Source: Ipomoea triloba
Lineage: Eukaryota > Streptophyta > Magnoliopsida > Solanales > Convolvulaceae
DNA length: 64,000 nt
Assembly: GCF_003576645.1 (NCBI RefSeq)
Contig: NC_044919.1
Span: forward strand, 35,206,171-35,270,170
Direction: 5' to 3'
Shown: positions 12,359 to 28,146 of the stretch, one piece after another
Layout: every line of letters starts with the position of its first letter
Position numbering within the stretch: the first letter of the stretch is position 1
The notes under the pieces: generated by a model
The model's input: the letters and a program-made list of their open reading frames with translations, nothing else
Databases searched by the model: none
What the model was told of the DNA's origin: nothing
Program-made: the position numbers and the translations under genes

Positions 12359-14199
12359 ATGTGGTTCCTCGTCTTTGGTTTGTTTGTTGTTTCCCGGCTG
12401 TCGGGATCCGCCGAGGCTTACAAGAATTACACGGTGGGCGACTCCTTGGGTTGGTATGACACCCTCGAAAAGTCCTCCGTCAATTACCAGAAATGGGTTT
12501 CCGGCAAGACCTTCTCCCTTGGCGATTTCCTAAGTATTTCTCTCTCTCTCTCTATCTCTCTTCATATACAAATGCTTTCGTTTCTGTTTTTCTTTCTTTA
12601 CTAATGGTTAAATTTGAAGGATTTCATGATTGTAGTGTCTGAGATATATATGATGCTTGTTTGTCTGAGTCTCTCCCTCTCTTGTTTGGATTTTTATAGT
12701 CATTTAGAAATTGTTTTGACTCAGATTTGGTCCATCCACTGTTAGGACCACTTTAACACTCTAATCAAAATTATTTTAGTTTGGACAAATGATTATTTTA
12801 GGTAACAATTGAACAATTGGGGATGAAATTAAGGTATTAGTGGTTCACAATTTGCATCTTTATTTACTAAATTGTGGAATTAAAATGTAATTTGAGTAGA
12901 AAATTAAAAGATATATTAGATGTACATTTTTTAAAAATAATCGAACCCGAATGACCTTCAAATAAGCCACTGAATTCGTAAAACACCTCAATATTGCCTC
13001 TATTGATGCTCGAATCCACGCCTTCAATATGAGAGTGCAACTAGTGCCACTAGATCACAAGTTCTTGATCATTATTTTAATATTCAATGTTCTAAAAGAA
13101 TAATTATATTAACAAAAAAAAAGAAATCACCACTTATTAAATACTTAGCAATTAAAAGTGGTGATAATTGTACCACAAAAATTAAATTTACACTTACACC
13201 CTTTGACTTAGGAAGAAGAAATAGCAAATTTTGTTTTAAAATTGTTACAATAAGTGTTGACAATTATAGTAAACTGCTTTATTACTACGTACTTTTCACT
13301 TTTAGATTTGGTTACTCGAGTAGTCAAGTAGTAATGATTAATAATGGAAGAGTTAATCATTAACCTTATAATCTAGTCACACAACTGAATATTATTATCA
13401 CAGTTTAAAAAATTATAAATTTGACTTTTTGTTATGGTTAAAATCAATTTTTCCTTTTTATTGGATGATTATGTTCTCATTTGGTCTGTTTTTTCTATTT
13501 TTTATTATAATATATTTATTGATTTTTGTGAAGATATTGTGTTTTAGTGGCACACATTACATTCTTATATGAAAGGGGTCAGTTTGAGTCTCGGTCTAAT
13601 TGACTCTTTGTGTATCTCAGTAAATTGATAAAGTAGTTATGAACAGATAATGAGTCTCGTGGTGCCAAAAAAAAATATTTACTGATTTTTTTTTACAAAT
13701 TTGAAACGCAGTATTCAATACTGACACCAACCATTCCGTTATCCAAACGTACAACTTCACCACCTACAAACGCTGCAACTACGATGACGACGATAACGCC
13801 ACTCAGTGGTCATACGGGGACCCTTCCGCCACGTCGCCGCAGCCGACCACCGTGCCGGTGCCGCTTATGAAGGTCGGGATGACGTATTTTTTCTCCGGCG
13901 ACTACGACGGCGAGCAGTGCAGGAACGGGCAACGTTTCAGAGTAAATGTTACATACGGTCAAGGCTTACCGCCTAGCCTGAAAACCCCCGATGATTCGCC
14001 GGCGCCGGTGAGCCCCCAATCCGGCGACGATGATGCGGTGCCGGACACATTGGTGCCTGCTTATTTCGATAACCCCCGAAACGTGAGTGATGAAGATAGT
14101 GAACCGTCCGGTTCGGTTTCTTTGGCAGCTTTTTCTAGATTTTTTGGTGCCTGCTCATATGGGGTATTAGTTGTCCTGGGCCTAGCTTGTATTATTTGA
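12359..14199 (+). CDS. Early-nodulin-like phytocyanin (GPI-anchored, copper ligands mostly lost)
   Basis: Cell-surface plastocyanin-fold glycoprotein. Two exons, 12359-12533 and 13712-14199, join in frame (CTA A|TA TTC) to 220 residues. There is a signal peptide (about 1-20, ending SAEA). The phytocyanin domain follows, with the typical GDSLGWY start, GDFLIFNT at the exon junction, Cys in YKRCNY and Cys in DGEQCRNGQRF forming the usual disulfide. His is kept in NHSV. The positions of the copper-binding Cys, second His and Met are replaced (YFFSGDYDGEQC), so blue-copper function is unlikely, as in other early-nodulin-like proteins. A short Pro/Ser arabinogalactan-like stretch (SPAPVSPQ) and a hydrophobic C-terminus (about 195-220) suggest O-glycosylation and a GPI anchor. 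The 5' leader is CT-rich. The 1.2-kb intron contains two SINE-like repeats. Confidence 0.9.
12935..13060 (-). repeat. SINE-like repeat, copy 2, head region
   Basis: On the minus strand it reads CTAGTGGCACTAGTTGCAC (box-A-like head) then GTGGATTCGAGCATC (box-B-like), with the spacing seen in the opposite-orientation copy at 13545. It lies in the phytocyanin intron. Confidence 0.45.
13545..13680 (+). repeat. SINE-like repeat, copy 3, most complete
   Basis: Plus-strand order: TTAGTGGCACACATTAC (box-A-like), GTCAGTTTGAGTCTCGG (box-B-like), GACTCTTTGTGTATCTCAG, AGTAGTTATGAACAGATAA, then an A run at about 13668-13676. This is the head-to-tail structure of a tRNA-derived SINE. It lies only about 30 bp upstream of the phytocyanin acceptor site. 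Confidence 0.55.
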
Positions 14200-14429
14200 T
14201 TGCTTTTATTTATTATTATTATTATTATTTTTTCGTTTTTGCCCCTTTTCTAGGCAGGTTACAAATATATCTCTATACATATTCATGTATACTTGTTTGT
14301 AAGATGATTTGGAGGGCAGGTTTGTATTGTGTTCATATTATTATGCTATATTTGAGATTTAATTTTAATATATTATTTTTTAAAAAGTTTTGTCTATTTA
14401 TATTTATATTTAAAATTGATACAAATTGA

Positions 14430-15667
14430 CTACAACAACAATAATAATAATAATAATTTTTTATATAGTTTTTTTTTTATTTTTAATTTGAGTTTCCAAT
14501 AGTTGCTTGATAAAGTTTCAACTTTCAAATTGAATTCGGTCTTGCCGTGGTGACAAATACTGTGCATGTGATTTTAGTTTTAAGATGGGGGAGAAAACAC
14601 GCATTAAATTTCTCCCACATTGAAAATTAGTAAATACTAAGTAGGAATTTGATATCTATTGCGGGAAAACTTGCAAGTACCGTTTTGAGTGAGATGGGTG
14701 TTGACCCAACAATGATTGACGCAAAAGAACAAGCAAAGAGCAAGAAAACTCTCGTCACTAAATTAATTAAATTTAGATCAAAGAAAACTCTCGTCACTAA
14801 ATTTAGATCTATAGGTTGATGGACTCGCAACTCTCATATCAATTCAATCAACTTCTCAATCGCACAAGTCACATATGATACAAGATTTTATGCTAATTGT
14901 ATGATAAATACAAGTGCTTTTACCTAAATATGGCATCGTTTGCTTGATTGTGTTGGCCTACAAATCTCCAATTATTAATCATGATATATTTGTCACTTTA
15001 TATTAACTGGAGGTTGGTGAAACGTCTAATGCTGGTCCGACCTGCCAAATATCCTGCAATCCTCGCTTCTTTCTTCGGCTAGTTGGCCGTGGGCTTTGCT
15101 AGCCACCCCACACAACCGACACCCCCCAAAAAGAAATCTAATGCATTCTTTATCATTATATTTAATAAATAAATGAGTAAAAAGAACAAGAAAAAATAAA
15201 AGAAATGAAATCAACCATGAATGCATATCCCTGCCGTGGATAATCAAAGACTAATCCTCCATCTCAACGGCCAGCACACAAAGTGGTAAGGGACTAGCCA
15301 AATGATTTGACCCATTCACATGGGTGGAAGGATGTGGTGCTTAACCACCACGCCAACCATGTTGGTTACCAACCACGAATTTGGAGGGGAAGTAATAATT
15401 CGTTAAATTCCATGCCAAGTTTCCCCAAGAAAGCAGTAGAAAATGTCACAGAACTTGGCAATATTCAGAAGAGGAATCAACTGTGCCTTCTTTTGTTAAG
15501 TATCTAAAAACACAACCTTAAATAGTTTGGTTCTTCTACTTTTAACCACATCGTACAAAAACACGTAACTAATGAATCAGCAATCAACATGGCTGTCATC
15601 TCTTCTAAGGTTTAACTTACAAAAACTTTCTGATACAAAATGTAGTTAGGTTACAGAATATCTATGC
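14430..15667. other. Convergent intergenic region, no gene seen
   Basis: Lies between the 3' ends of the phytocyanin (plus) and SAE1 (minus) genes, so both 3' UTRs and polyadenylation sites should be here. It contains AAT and T-rich tracts at 14430-14480. A direct repeat, AAGAAAACTCTCGTCACTAA, occurs at about 14741 and 14779. No convincing open frame. Confidence 0.5.
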
Positions 15668-18600
15668 CTAGAGAATCTCAGCTGTTCTCTTAGCCGGCAA
15701 GCATTCAGTCTTGATGTCAGATACATCTTCTATTATGCCTTTGCCATCCATGGCGTCATAAAAGAAGAAATTCTTAATTGGATCACCTTTGCCAGATATT
15801 GCTTTAATCACCTCCTGCACAGACGAACAATTTTTGGATTAAGAATTGCAATTTGCAAATATGTAGTTGCAGAAAGATAACATCTGTGCATTGAAGATCA
15901 CCTGTCCAAGAATTCCGCCGATGATGGCACAAACGGGAGGAAACTCTCTTGTACCTCTTAACAATCGTTTCAAGAGGGAATCAGAAATTTGAGATTCACT
16001 CAAACCCTGAAAACATAAGTGAAATAGATAATGAAATAACTTATATAGTACTAAACCAGCTCAATATCGTCTAGTTCACATACCTGAGCCTCACAGAGTT
16101 CCTTCCTCAATTTCTGAACGTTTAGGAGGTCAGCATCATTAGATGCCATTCCAGGTTCACCCCCTTCAAACTCTTCAAACCTTTCTATGACTGCAAGAAA
16201 TTAATCATTCAGGAGTTCAAGTCAATTAACAAAACACATCACTTGCATTTGTTCAGTTTATATTAGGGGTGAGCGAGGAGAAGATCGGGTTGGATTTGGG
16301 GTGAATTTGCATCCAATCCGCTAGGGGTGCAGATCCAATCCGGATCCGCTAATCGCAAATTTGGCGGATTTCAAGTCTGACTTGATGCGATGTTTATTGA
16401 GCTTGTGATTGCAAAAGAGAGACCTAAAACCCTAGGCTAAGCGTAGATAATTAAAAATAAAAATTGAATTATAATTTTAGATTTGGACTGCACCTACCGT
16501 AGGAGACACTCAGTAGTGGGCTACTAGGCTTATAGTCTACATGTGAGTGTATACACAATTACAGACACACACACGTTTTGGTAGCGGATTTTGAGAAGTC
16601 ACATCCACATCCAATCCACTAGTGGCAAATTTATACTAAATGGATCAACATCCCATCCACTTTAAGTGGATACAGATTCTATCGGAGCGTACTTGGTGGA
16701 TCCTTGCTCACCCCTAGTTTATATGACACACAAAATTCAATGTGCTAAAACTAAGTGCTATGTCATTTAAGGCATGTAAAGGTGTCTGATCACCCCTTGC
16801 AAACAGAAGATAAAAAACATAGACCAAATGCTGTCACGAATTAACAACAATCCTTGCCTAACTAAACATTTCTCAAGAGCAGAGTTAGATTCAGAAAATA
16901 AAATAAATGGTTAGGGAAATTAGTTCATAGAGAATTTGCAAATAAAAAATACATCATAGGCAGCTAATCCACGATTCCTAAAAAGCAACTCTTGACTTTA
17001 AAGTGTCGACAAGAGGCCTTTTTTTAATACCATGCAGCACAGCAGAATGGAATGAAGAGTTGGGGTGTAGCTGACAAAAAATGATGTTGAGTAACATTGC
17101 TAAAGTGGGAGAGTGGAGTTGCAGGGTGCAATTATAGTAAATTCTGCACAAGTTAAAATTTATTTTAAATGCTTCCAAAATATGTTAAACAGGGTCTCTC
17201 ATTCTTTGGGATATTTTAGAAATAAACAGAAGACATTTCAAAGAGTAGAGAAGCAAGTATAAGAGGTCAGGTTTGCTTCAAGAGTTTTTAGATATCCTTT
17301 TTTTTTTTCAGCAATAATATTCATCTAGTCATTGTAGACCTCTTCGATGGATTACACTAGAATGACTTGTCAAATGAAATAATAAAAGTAATTTGCATTA
17401 CCACTCAAGAAAAGTATACAGAAATCACAAGATATAGAGTTTTTTGCTATTTTACCTCTCATAGCAAAGAATAGCTTTGCCATTCTCTTAGGTAAACCTC
17501 TCCATGGGACTGCAATAGCTTCCTGTGGAAAATAAACAAGCAATTGCCATATGAATAGAAATTAGAAAACCAACAAGTCTGAAGAATCATACTTCCACCT
17601 AGTGGTACAATATAAAAGCAAAGGTTAAAAAATAACTGTTAATTAAACCTTCAGAAAGTGATACCTCAAAACTTGGATAGTTCAGTTGGCAATCACTCAT
17701 TTCTTCCGATTTTTTCTGTCAAAGGAGAAAATTGACAGGTTATAAAGAGGCTTAGGTGTTATCTTCTTAAATAGAAATAGCAATAATTAAAAATTAAAGT
17801 TAGCAACTAGGTCAAAGGGGATATAATAAAAAGAGATAAGCTCATTTCTAACCTTAGAATAGGTGTAGCTCTGCAAATCAATGAAAATCTCACCACAAGA
17901 ATCTCTAACATCCACGGCGTAAAAAGCAATGCGCTTTGACAACTTTCGACACTTTGCATTTACAGATTTCTGTGGAGGAATTGCAGAAAGAATATGAAAA
18001 TCATTTTTTAAAAGTGACAGAATTTCATATTCAATGAGTAAATGCAAATGTATAACCTTTGTTGAAAGAGAGCAGTGGCTGATAACAACAGCGTCAAACT
18101 TATCAAAGAATTCAGCATCAAAACTTGACAAATCACCTTAGAATGTAAATAGTGAATTTGTTAGTATCGTCAGAATAGGATACTAAATTTCATTCGAGAC
18201 CAGGACTTTCAATATGAAATATGAACAGCATTATAACACAAACATGACTTTGAAAATACATCCAAGTGAATTCAGTGTCTTGATCTCCCATCCTAAGATG
18301 AAAATGCAAAAACACTATAGACTTTTTAAAAAAAAAATGTGCAACATTCTATGACAATACACTCTTTTTCCTTCCAAATAATTCAAGTTATTTTCCAAAA
18401 CATCAAGTTTTTTTTAATATAATTAAAAGCAGCATGTGGGTGCAGCCCTCATACATAGTCCCTCAAGAGTCGAGACGTCAAAGTCAAAATTCCTTAATAT
18501 GAAGCTTCTTGGTTATGAGCAGGTTGTAGGCAAACTTAACTTTGTTCTCAGAGGTGTAGTAATTTCTAGGACTTGAACCCAAGAGATAACTTTTCACTGG

Positions 18601-20387
18601 TGAGCACATGACAACTACAACATACGCATCTTCCATAGTATCTCAAGGCAATATCAGATGAAAGTAGTAATATGCGTAATCCTCTATGTAGGGGCTTAAG
18701 CATACATAGGGCATATCAGCAATCTTGACTATTGAGAAATAGGTATGCCAGTGTCATGCACATTTTCTCAAACATAAACAGGTAGCAATGCTTGCAATTT
18801 GATGTATACTAACAATAACATTTGGAATAGTCTAAGTAGCAGCCCCCAAGCATAGTAAATAATGGCAGTCTTGAGAAACTAAATCTTCTATTTACATATA
18901 TTTTAATTATAGTCCTTGACTCTTGTAGCTTGATGTACAAAACATGTAACACTCTTATTGAAATATACTATGGCATGTAAATTATGTAGAACAATATGAC
19001 AAGAAATTAATTAAATACAGCTAGAGGGATCCATTCTAATTCTACAATTTACTAAGAGAGTTAATGTTAGCCATATAAATTAAGCATAGTTTACCATAAA
19101 GCACAAATCTTGTCAGGTGCCTTAAGAGAAAATGCTATTCTTAAGTTGAATTGTTAATGCAAGCTGTTTCAATAGTCCCAGAACTCATAAAGTGAACTAA
19201 CCTTTTTGGACAGAAACATAAACCATAGGGTTGAATTCTTTCAAAGAATCACAACAGAGCTCAGCAACAGATTTCCCACCGAAAACATTTTCATCTGGGG
19301 GAATGAGGAAATTAGCAGAAAGTAATTCCTCGGTCACCATGCGATCATCATTCAGCGTCAAACTACCAACTCCAGCTAAAACAATATTTTTGCAGAACTG
19401 CAAATATAGATAAAGGAAATACTCTGCAGTTTCTTAATCAAGCAAATATAACTCCTAATGACAGTCTAAAATAAATCCTTTAAGATTCCAACGGCAACCT
19501 AACAGATGTTCCATATAGCATATTCCAGTTAGGAAAACGGTCAACGTAACCACAATGTACTAGAGTCAAGAGTATATCATCATAAAATTATTAGCAAGTT
19601 TTTTGAAGTACCTCTATAGCAGTCCCTTTGAGTCCACTAACAAACACATGAGCTTTACTGAGGCTGTGGCAAAAAAAAAAAAAAAGAAAAAAAAAAGTGA
19701 AGTTTGTCATTGAAAATGTAAATACCAAATAAACAAGAACCACTGGCATGTGGATAATGTGAGAGATAGTATAACTACTTCATGTTAGCAGCTGCATAAA
19801 TTGTCATTCTTTTAAGAGTAAGATAATAGATGAGCACATTGACAGACTTTGTAGTAAAAATACACGACCAAGTTGGGGTATGCAGCAAATCTTATGTGGA
19901 ATTACAATACATAATAAATTATATCAAGAAACTATGAATAATTAAAAAAAATGTTAGCACCCTTGCCACTAAACCTAATCCTAGCTACTGATGCAGAACT
20001 AAAAAGCTAAACCTCAAGCACTATTACTAGAGCAAGTATAGCTTGCTGATGGTAGTAAACAACCTAAAGTATTCTGATAGTGGAAGTATGAAGCACCAAC
20101 TTTTTCCAGTTTTCTACCACTGGCACTCTGGCAATCTTCATAATATTCAGGGAACAGGGTTACTTGTTCCTCTCACTTTAGACTTTGATTTTCCCAAGTC
20201 TATAGAAGCAAATAACAATTGAGCAACAGATATTTAGCAATAAGCACTACTAACCATTCAAAAAAACAAAAAATGAGCGTGTAAGTACTAAGTACGAAAC
20301 ATACCGTCTTTGAGCATCAACGCCCCAAACCCTAATCTGACGATCATAGATGGCAGTTTCCTGCTCTGTCAACTCCCCTCGCTCCAT
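15668..20387 (-). CDS. SAE1: SUMO-activating enzyme subunit 1 (E1, AOS1-like)
   Basis: Smaller subunit of the heterodimeric SUMO E1, which adenylates SUMO together with SAE2; nuclear/cytosolic. Ten exons: 20305-20387, 19612-19663, 19202-19397, 18057-18136, 17853-17969, 17665-17715, 17456-17522, 16084-16190, 15902-16006, 15668-15814, giving 334 residues, close to the roughly 320 of plant SAE1. The start MERGELTEQETAIYDRQIR is the family N-terminus. An in-frame Met 14 codons upstream lies across a probable 5' UTR intron acceptor and was not used. Family blocks are IRVWGVDAQRRLSKAHV, VLAGVGSLTLND (nucleotide-binding loop), VVISHCSLSTK, PVCAIIGGILGQEVIKAISG and FFFYDAMDGKG. As usual for SAE1 there is no catalytic-Cys domain, which is in SAE2. 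The intron between exons 7 and 8 holds a hAT element. Confidence 0.95.
16264..16716. mobile_element. hAT-type nonautonomous element (453 bp)
   Basis: Ends TAGGGGTGAGCGAGGA and, inverted, TAGGGGTGAGCAAGGA are typical hAT termini. They are flanked by an exact 8-bp duplication GTTTATAT at 16256-16263 and 16717-16724. The interior contains subterminal copies of GATCCAATCCG / CACATCCAATCCAC. No transposase. It sits in the SAE1 intron between exons 7 and 8. Confidence 0.88.
18420..18640 (-). repeat. Possible second SINE-type repeat
   Basis: In the large SAE1 intron the minus strand reads CTCTTGGGTTCAAGTCCTAG, which contains a good polymerase III box B (GGTTCAAGTCC). A possible box A, CAGTGAAAAG, lies just upstream. 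It is not similar to the SINE-like copies at 11704-13680. Ends undefined. Confidence 0.35.
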
Positions 20388-20719
20388 ATTCCCGAACAAA
20401 ACAGCCTGTAACTCAAAACGGAACTCCATTTGTTCGTTTCCATAGTTTACAAATAGCTTATGAAAATATAAATCTAAAAATTAGGGTTTTGAATTATGAA
20501 AATCGATAACAGACAGTAAAGCACCAGTAACAAATTCGAAAACAGTATGCATAATTCGTAGTTCGTAGGAAAAGGGGGCCGAATTGAGACGGAAAATTGA
20601 ATGAGGTAGTTTTGAATCCGACGACTTACTGTATGAAGCAAGAGTTGAGCGGTAGTGCAAACCGTCTTCTTCCTTGGCTCCTTGCTCGACAAGACAGTTG
20701 CCCTCTATCCGTGATTTTC

Positions 20720-22560
20720 CCACTTATGCCCCTTTTTATGTCAAACGATGTTGGTCTTCGGGATTAATCACTTCATCGTAAGTCTATATGTATCCTGCAA
20801 ATTTTCAAACTTCTCAAAGTCGCCGGGTCTCATTTAAAATTATCTCAAGAGTATTAATTCGTTAAATATAAGTTTGATCTCAATTATTATTACATGAATT
20901 ATAGTTCACACAGCTGTGTAAATCATAAACAAAAAGTATATTTTTAATATACTAAAAGTACATCATTCGTGTACGTAAATTACTTTATTTGATTCAAATA
21001 CATTATTTTATATATTATCAAATAATGTATTTTTTTTTTTGAATACTAATAACTCTATTACAATGCAGTATTGTTCATAACTACTTTCTCAACCTATTGA
21101 AGTACAAGAGTGTATCAAATAATGTATATTAAGTACACATATAATGTACTATTTTAGTATATTAAAAATGTACCTTATATTCATAATTCACACTGTTATA
21201 TGATAATATGAATCATGGTCTACATAATAATTTGCAGTTTGATCTAATCAAAATGAATATTTGACAATATAATGGTTTATATCATAAATGTAATATTTTT
21301 TAATAAAAATGTAATAGACAATTTTTAAAAAATAATAATAGCATAATAGAATTGCATATATCATCAATATTTGAAGTCTTATATATAATATTAGTATTTG
21401 TTATGCGCGATGCGCAAAAATAAGTGTCTAATATTAGTTTTTTTTATATTAAAATCTTAAATTTATTTAGATTTTATATATTTATATTATTTATTATTTA
21501 AATACTAATAATAATATAAAATATTTTTATAAATTTGATATTTATATTTTAAGAAATAACGAATACATAACTCCAATATATAATGTATTAATGTGCATAT
21601 ATAATTATTATTGAAGAAGATAATAAAATATATGGTGAATGCATATGCATGGTAACATTTTGTCCAAATACTGCATAGTACAACTCGTATAACATTATGT
21701 ATTAAAAAAATGTAACGAAAAAAATGAACATAAATTAATGATATAACATTTATTCACACTTATTATTTTTAGATTTAGACTTTATAGTTTAAAACTGTAA
21801 TATTATATATCAAAAACTCTAATATATAATTTGTATAAAATAAAGTAATAACATAACATAATTGTAAATATAAATATATAATCAAATACTTAATGTTTTA
21901 TAATCAATAAGTATTTTATAGCAAAACTGTAATATATTGTTTGTATTAAATAAATAAATTAAGGGTGTGTTTGGTATATGGATTTACATATCAGGAATGA
22001 AAATCAAAATCATACTTAGTATTTAGATGTTATTATATTGAGATCAATTGCCTTGATTTTTTTTTTTAACTTTTATTTCCATTATAGAGGGATTCCATAG
22101 AATTATAATTTACCACTAGTTTTGCACAAATAGTATATAATGGTCTCAACATATAGATACCTATTGAATATATACGAAATGACAACACATACTTTAAAGT
22201 CCAAAATATATATAGAAAGTGATGCATGTTCAATAATTTATTTATAATAAATTATTATAAAAATATGAGTCATGACTTTAGTTAAACTTTGCAACACGAC
22301 TTGGATTTAATCCAGACCGATTTTTTCACTTTGAAATGTGGACCAAGAAAGTAATTGTCCATTTTAAAGTATATACATTAGAGGAAAAAAGAATTAATTT
22401 GGTTTTAAAAAAAGAAATGCTTCTCCTGGAAAATCTGTTGGAACAAAAATCCTTGACCAGTGGAGAAGGTGTGATGCGGCATCCAAATATTTCTGGGCCT
22501 CAGATTAGCTCCTTCATTTTCTCTCTCATGTATACACCAATACTATTCTATTCTCTCTCC
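20720..22560. other. AT-rich intergenic region, no gene seen
   Basis: Divergent spacer between the SAE1 promoter and the kinase promoter. It is extremely AT-rich, especially at 21240-21960. It holds a SINE-like tail (21030-21115). At 21964 there is a GGGTGTGTTTGGTA motif after TAA that looks like one end of a Tourist-like element whose other end I could not find. Sequence from about 22500 is pyrimidine-rich and GC-rising, probably the kinase 5' UTR. Confidence 0.5.
21030..21115 (-). repeat. SINE-like repeat, copy 4, 3' part
   Basis: A T run followed by CTCTATTACAATGCAGTATT, TTCATAACTACTTTCTCAAC and CTATTGAAGTACAAGAG. It matches the 3' half of the repeats at 11704 and 30905. Confidence 0.5.
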
Positions 22561-22754
22561 ACTCCCCGGGCCAAAACAATCTTTTGTAGCTACGACACTC
22601 CCACAGCCCCCCTACTATTGTCCGCTTTCGCTCTCTCCCCTCCCTCCCGGCCCCGCGCCGCGAAGGCCACCGCTGACCGCCCCGCAATCTCACATCTCCT
22701 CTCCTCATCATCCTCCTCCTCTTCCGGGCTCTTCCAATTAAAAAGAAGAAAAAA

Positions 22755-26496
<3,742 letters not shown>

Positions 26497-28126
26497 TAAA
26501 AATAAAACAAAATAAAACAAAAACGTTTCATTGGATGGATGGGGTTACGTTGTCACGTACGTACGTACATATTATGCATGCATGCAGAGGTGGCTAAGGA
26601 TCGGGGAATTATTGAAAGAGAGGAAATGCCTGCAGTTATTAGTGAGATGACGACGACTTTAATTAGCTTTGTTAATTACGTTGTTGGCGAGGGAATTGAA
26701 GAACATATATATACTACAAATGTGAATATGGATGGATGGATGGAACAAATTTCAGATCATCGCCAATCATGATCATGAGATTCCACAAAGTCGAGGATTG
26801 TAGTCCGTGGATATTAATTAAAAAAAAAAAGCAAAACGAAAAACAAAACAAAACCTATCTGTAATTTCCAAGAGCCATCTGGAAGTTTCATTGGTGACGT
26901 GAGGAAACTTCTTTTCATTTTAAACAAACACACAAAAAAAAAAGATTCATTGATGATTAACGTTTTACACTGTTAAGGATGTTTAATTTTGTCGGTATTT
27001 ATAGTACTTAAGTCGTTCATTCCTGGCCTTTTTCACCCTTTAATTTTTATTTATTTTTTTCATTTTTGTTAATTAAACTCATCAATTGCTGTTAAGGTTC
27101 ACTGTTGATTTAGCAACCAATTTAATTTGATGCCATTGTGTCTATATATCACTTTTTGTCCATATCACAAGAAGAATGATCAAATTAATTACTCATTGCA
27201 GTATAAATCAACTTAATCAAATATATCAAGATCAAATGAAAATAAGTCTCTTCGTAAAAAATATGGACTGATCAATATGATCTATTATATAATCAAGATC
27301 AAATAAAAATAAGTTTCTTCATAAAAAAATAAATGTGGACTGATTGATATGATCAATTAATATAAGTTAATTTGATGAACAAGGCTAAACATCATTAAAA
27401 ATGTGATTGTGTTTTTGTAAATATTGTGAACTTTTGTTGTATTTTTGTAAATATTGTGAATTTTTTGTGTATTGGGACAAGTTTGATAATGCATAGTCTG
27501 TTAAATTTGCACGGTAAGATGCACTGATATGTTACAACGTAACAAACTTTAATGCAATGTAGTATTGATACATTTTGAGTGAACTATATATCATGTATCA
27601 CTTGATGCAAATCAAACTTTATATTCACATCCAAAGTTCATAATAGTTACAAAAATGTAACTGCATTTTTCTTAAATTGTCCGCTCTGTCCGTCAAATAA
27701 TCAAGTATGATTGTTCGAGATTTATGTAGAGGAGAAAGGGACACGCGAGAGAAGGATTCAAATTCGGGTAGGAAGATCAAGGTTTTTGTCTCTTTAAGTT
27801 GACCCCACAAAAAAAAATGTCCATTTTGCGCATAATGCGCCAATTGTGCACACTATTTTTATTTTTTATTTTTCCAGATTTTATTTTTATTTTTTATTTT
27901 TTTTATCATAACTACAAAAATTTCACAAAAACAACAAAGATTGTCTTAGTGTATCACTGTAATAACCAAAACCTTATCTAAAAAATGCACACGTATTTCT
28001 CTGAAAATGTAATTCATAGCGTTTGACTTTTTGAAACTTCGTACCCAAAAAAGTACGTACCTATGCGGCTATGCGTATCTCAAAAGTCAAATTTGGCAAT
28101 CAAGACATCGAACGCGACCAAGTAGT
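26497..28126. other. Intergenic region, no gene seen
   Basis: Kinase 3' UTR, then AT-rich spacer, then the TGA promoter. It contains ACGTACGTACGTAC and GCATGCATGCA runs at 26555-26587. Near-duplicate blocks (GATCAAATGAAAATAAGTCTCTTC / GATCAAATAAAAATAAGTTTCTTC, here shortened in sense) occur at about 27231 and 27298. No protein-like open frame. Confidence 0.5.
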
Positions 28127-28146
28127 CTACGTCACTCGTGACGTAG
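28127..28146. promoter_or_regulatory. Palindromic pair of TGACG boxes (as-1-like)
   Basis: CTACGTCAC TC GTGACGTAG is a perfect 9-bp inverted repeat with a 2-bp spacer. It puts one TGACGTAG on each strand. TGACG is the established core bound by TGA bZIP factors (as-1 element). It lies about 1.35 kb upstream of the TGA start codon, probably just upstream of the first untranslated exon. Function is inferred. Confidence 0.5.

Noticed and set aside
12084..12533. 149-residue plus-strand open frame upstream of and over the phytocyanin start
   Set aside because: It overlaps exon 1 in another frame and its first half lies in the promoter and CT-rich leader; low-complexity composition.
26539..26772. 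77-residue plus-strand frame just after the kinase stop
   Set aside because: Lies in the 3' UTR, begins in GTAC/GCAT repeats and shows no conserved motif.
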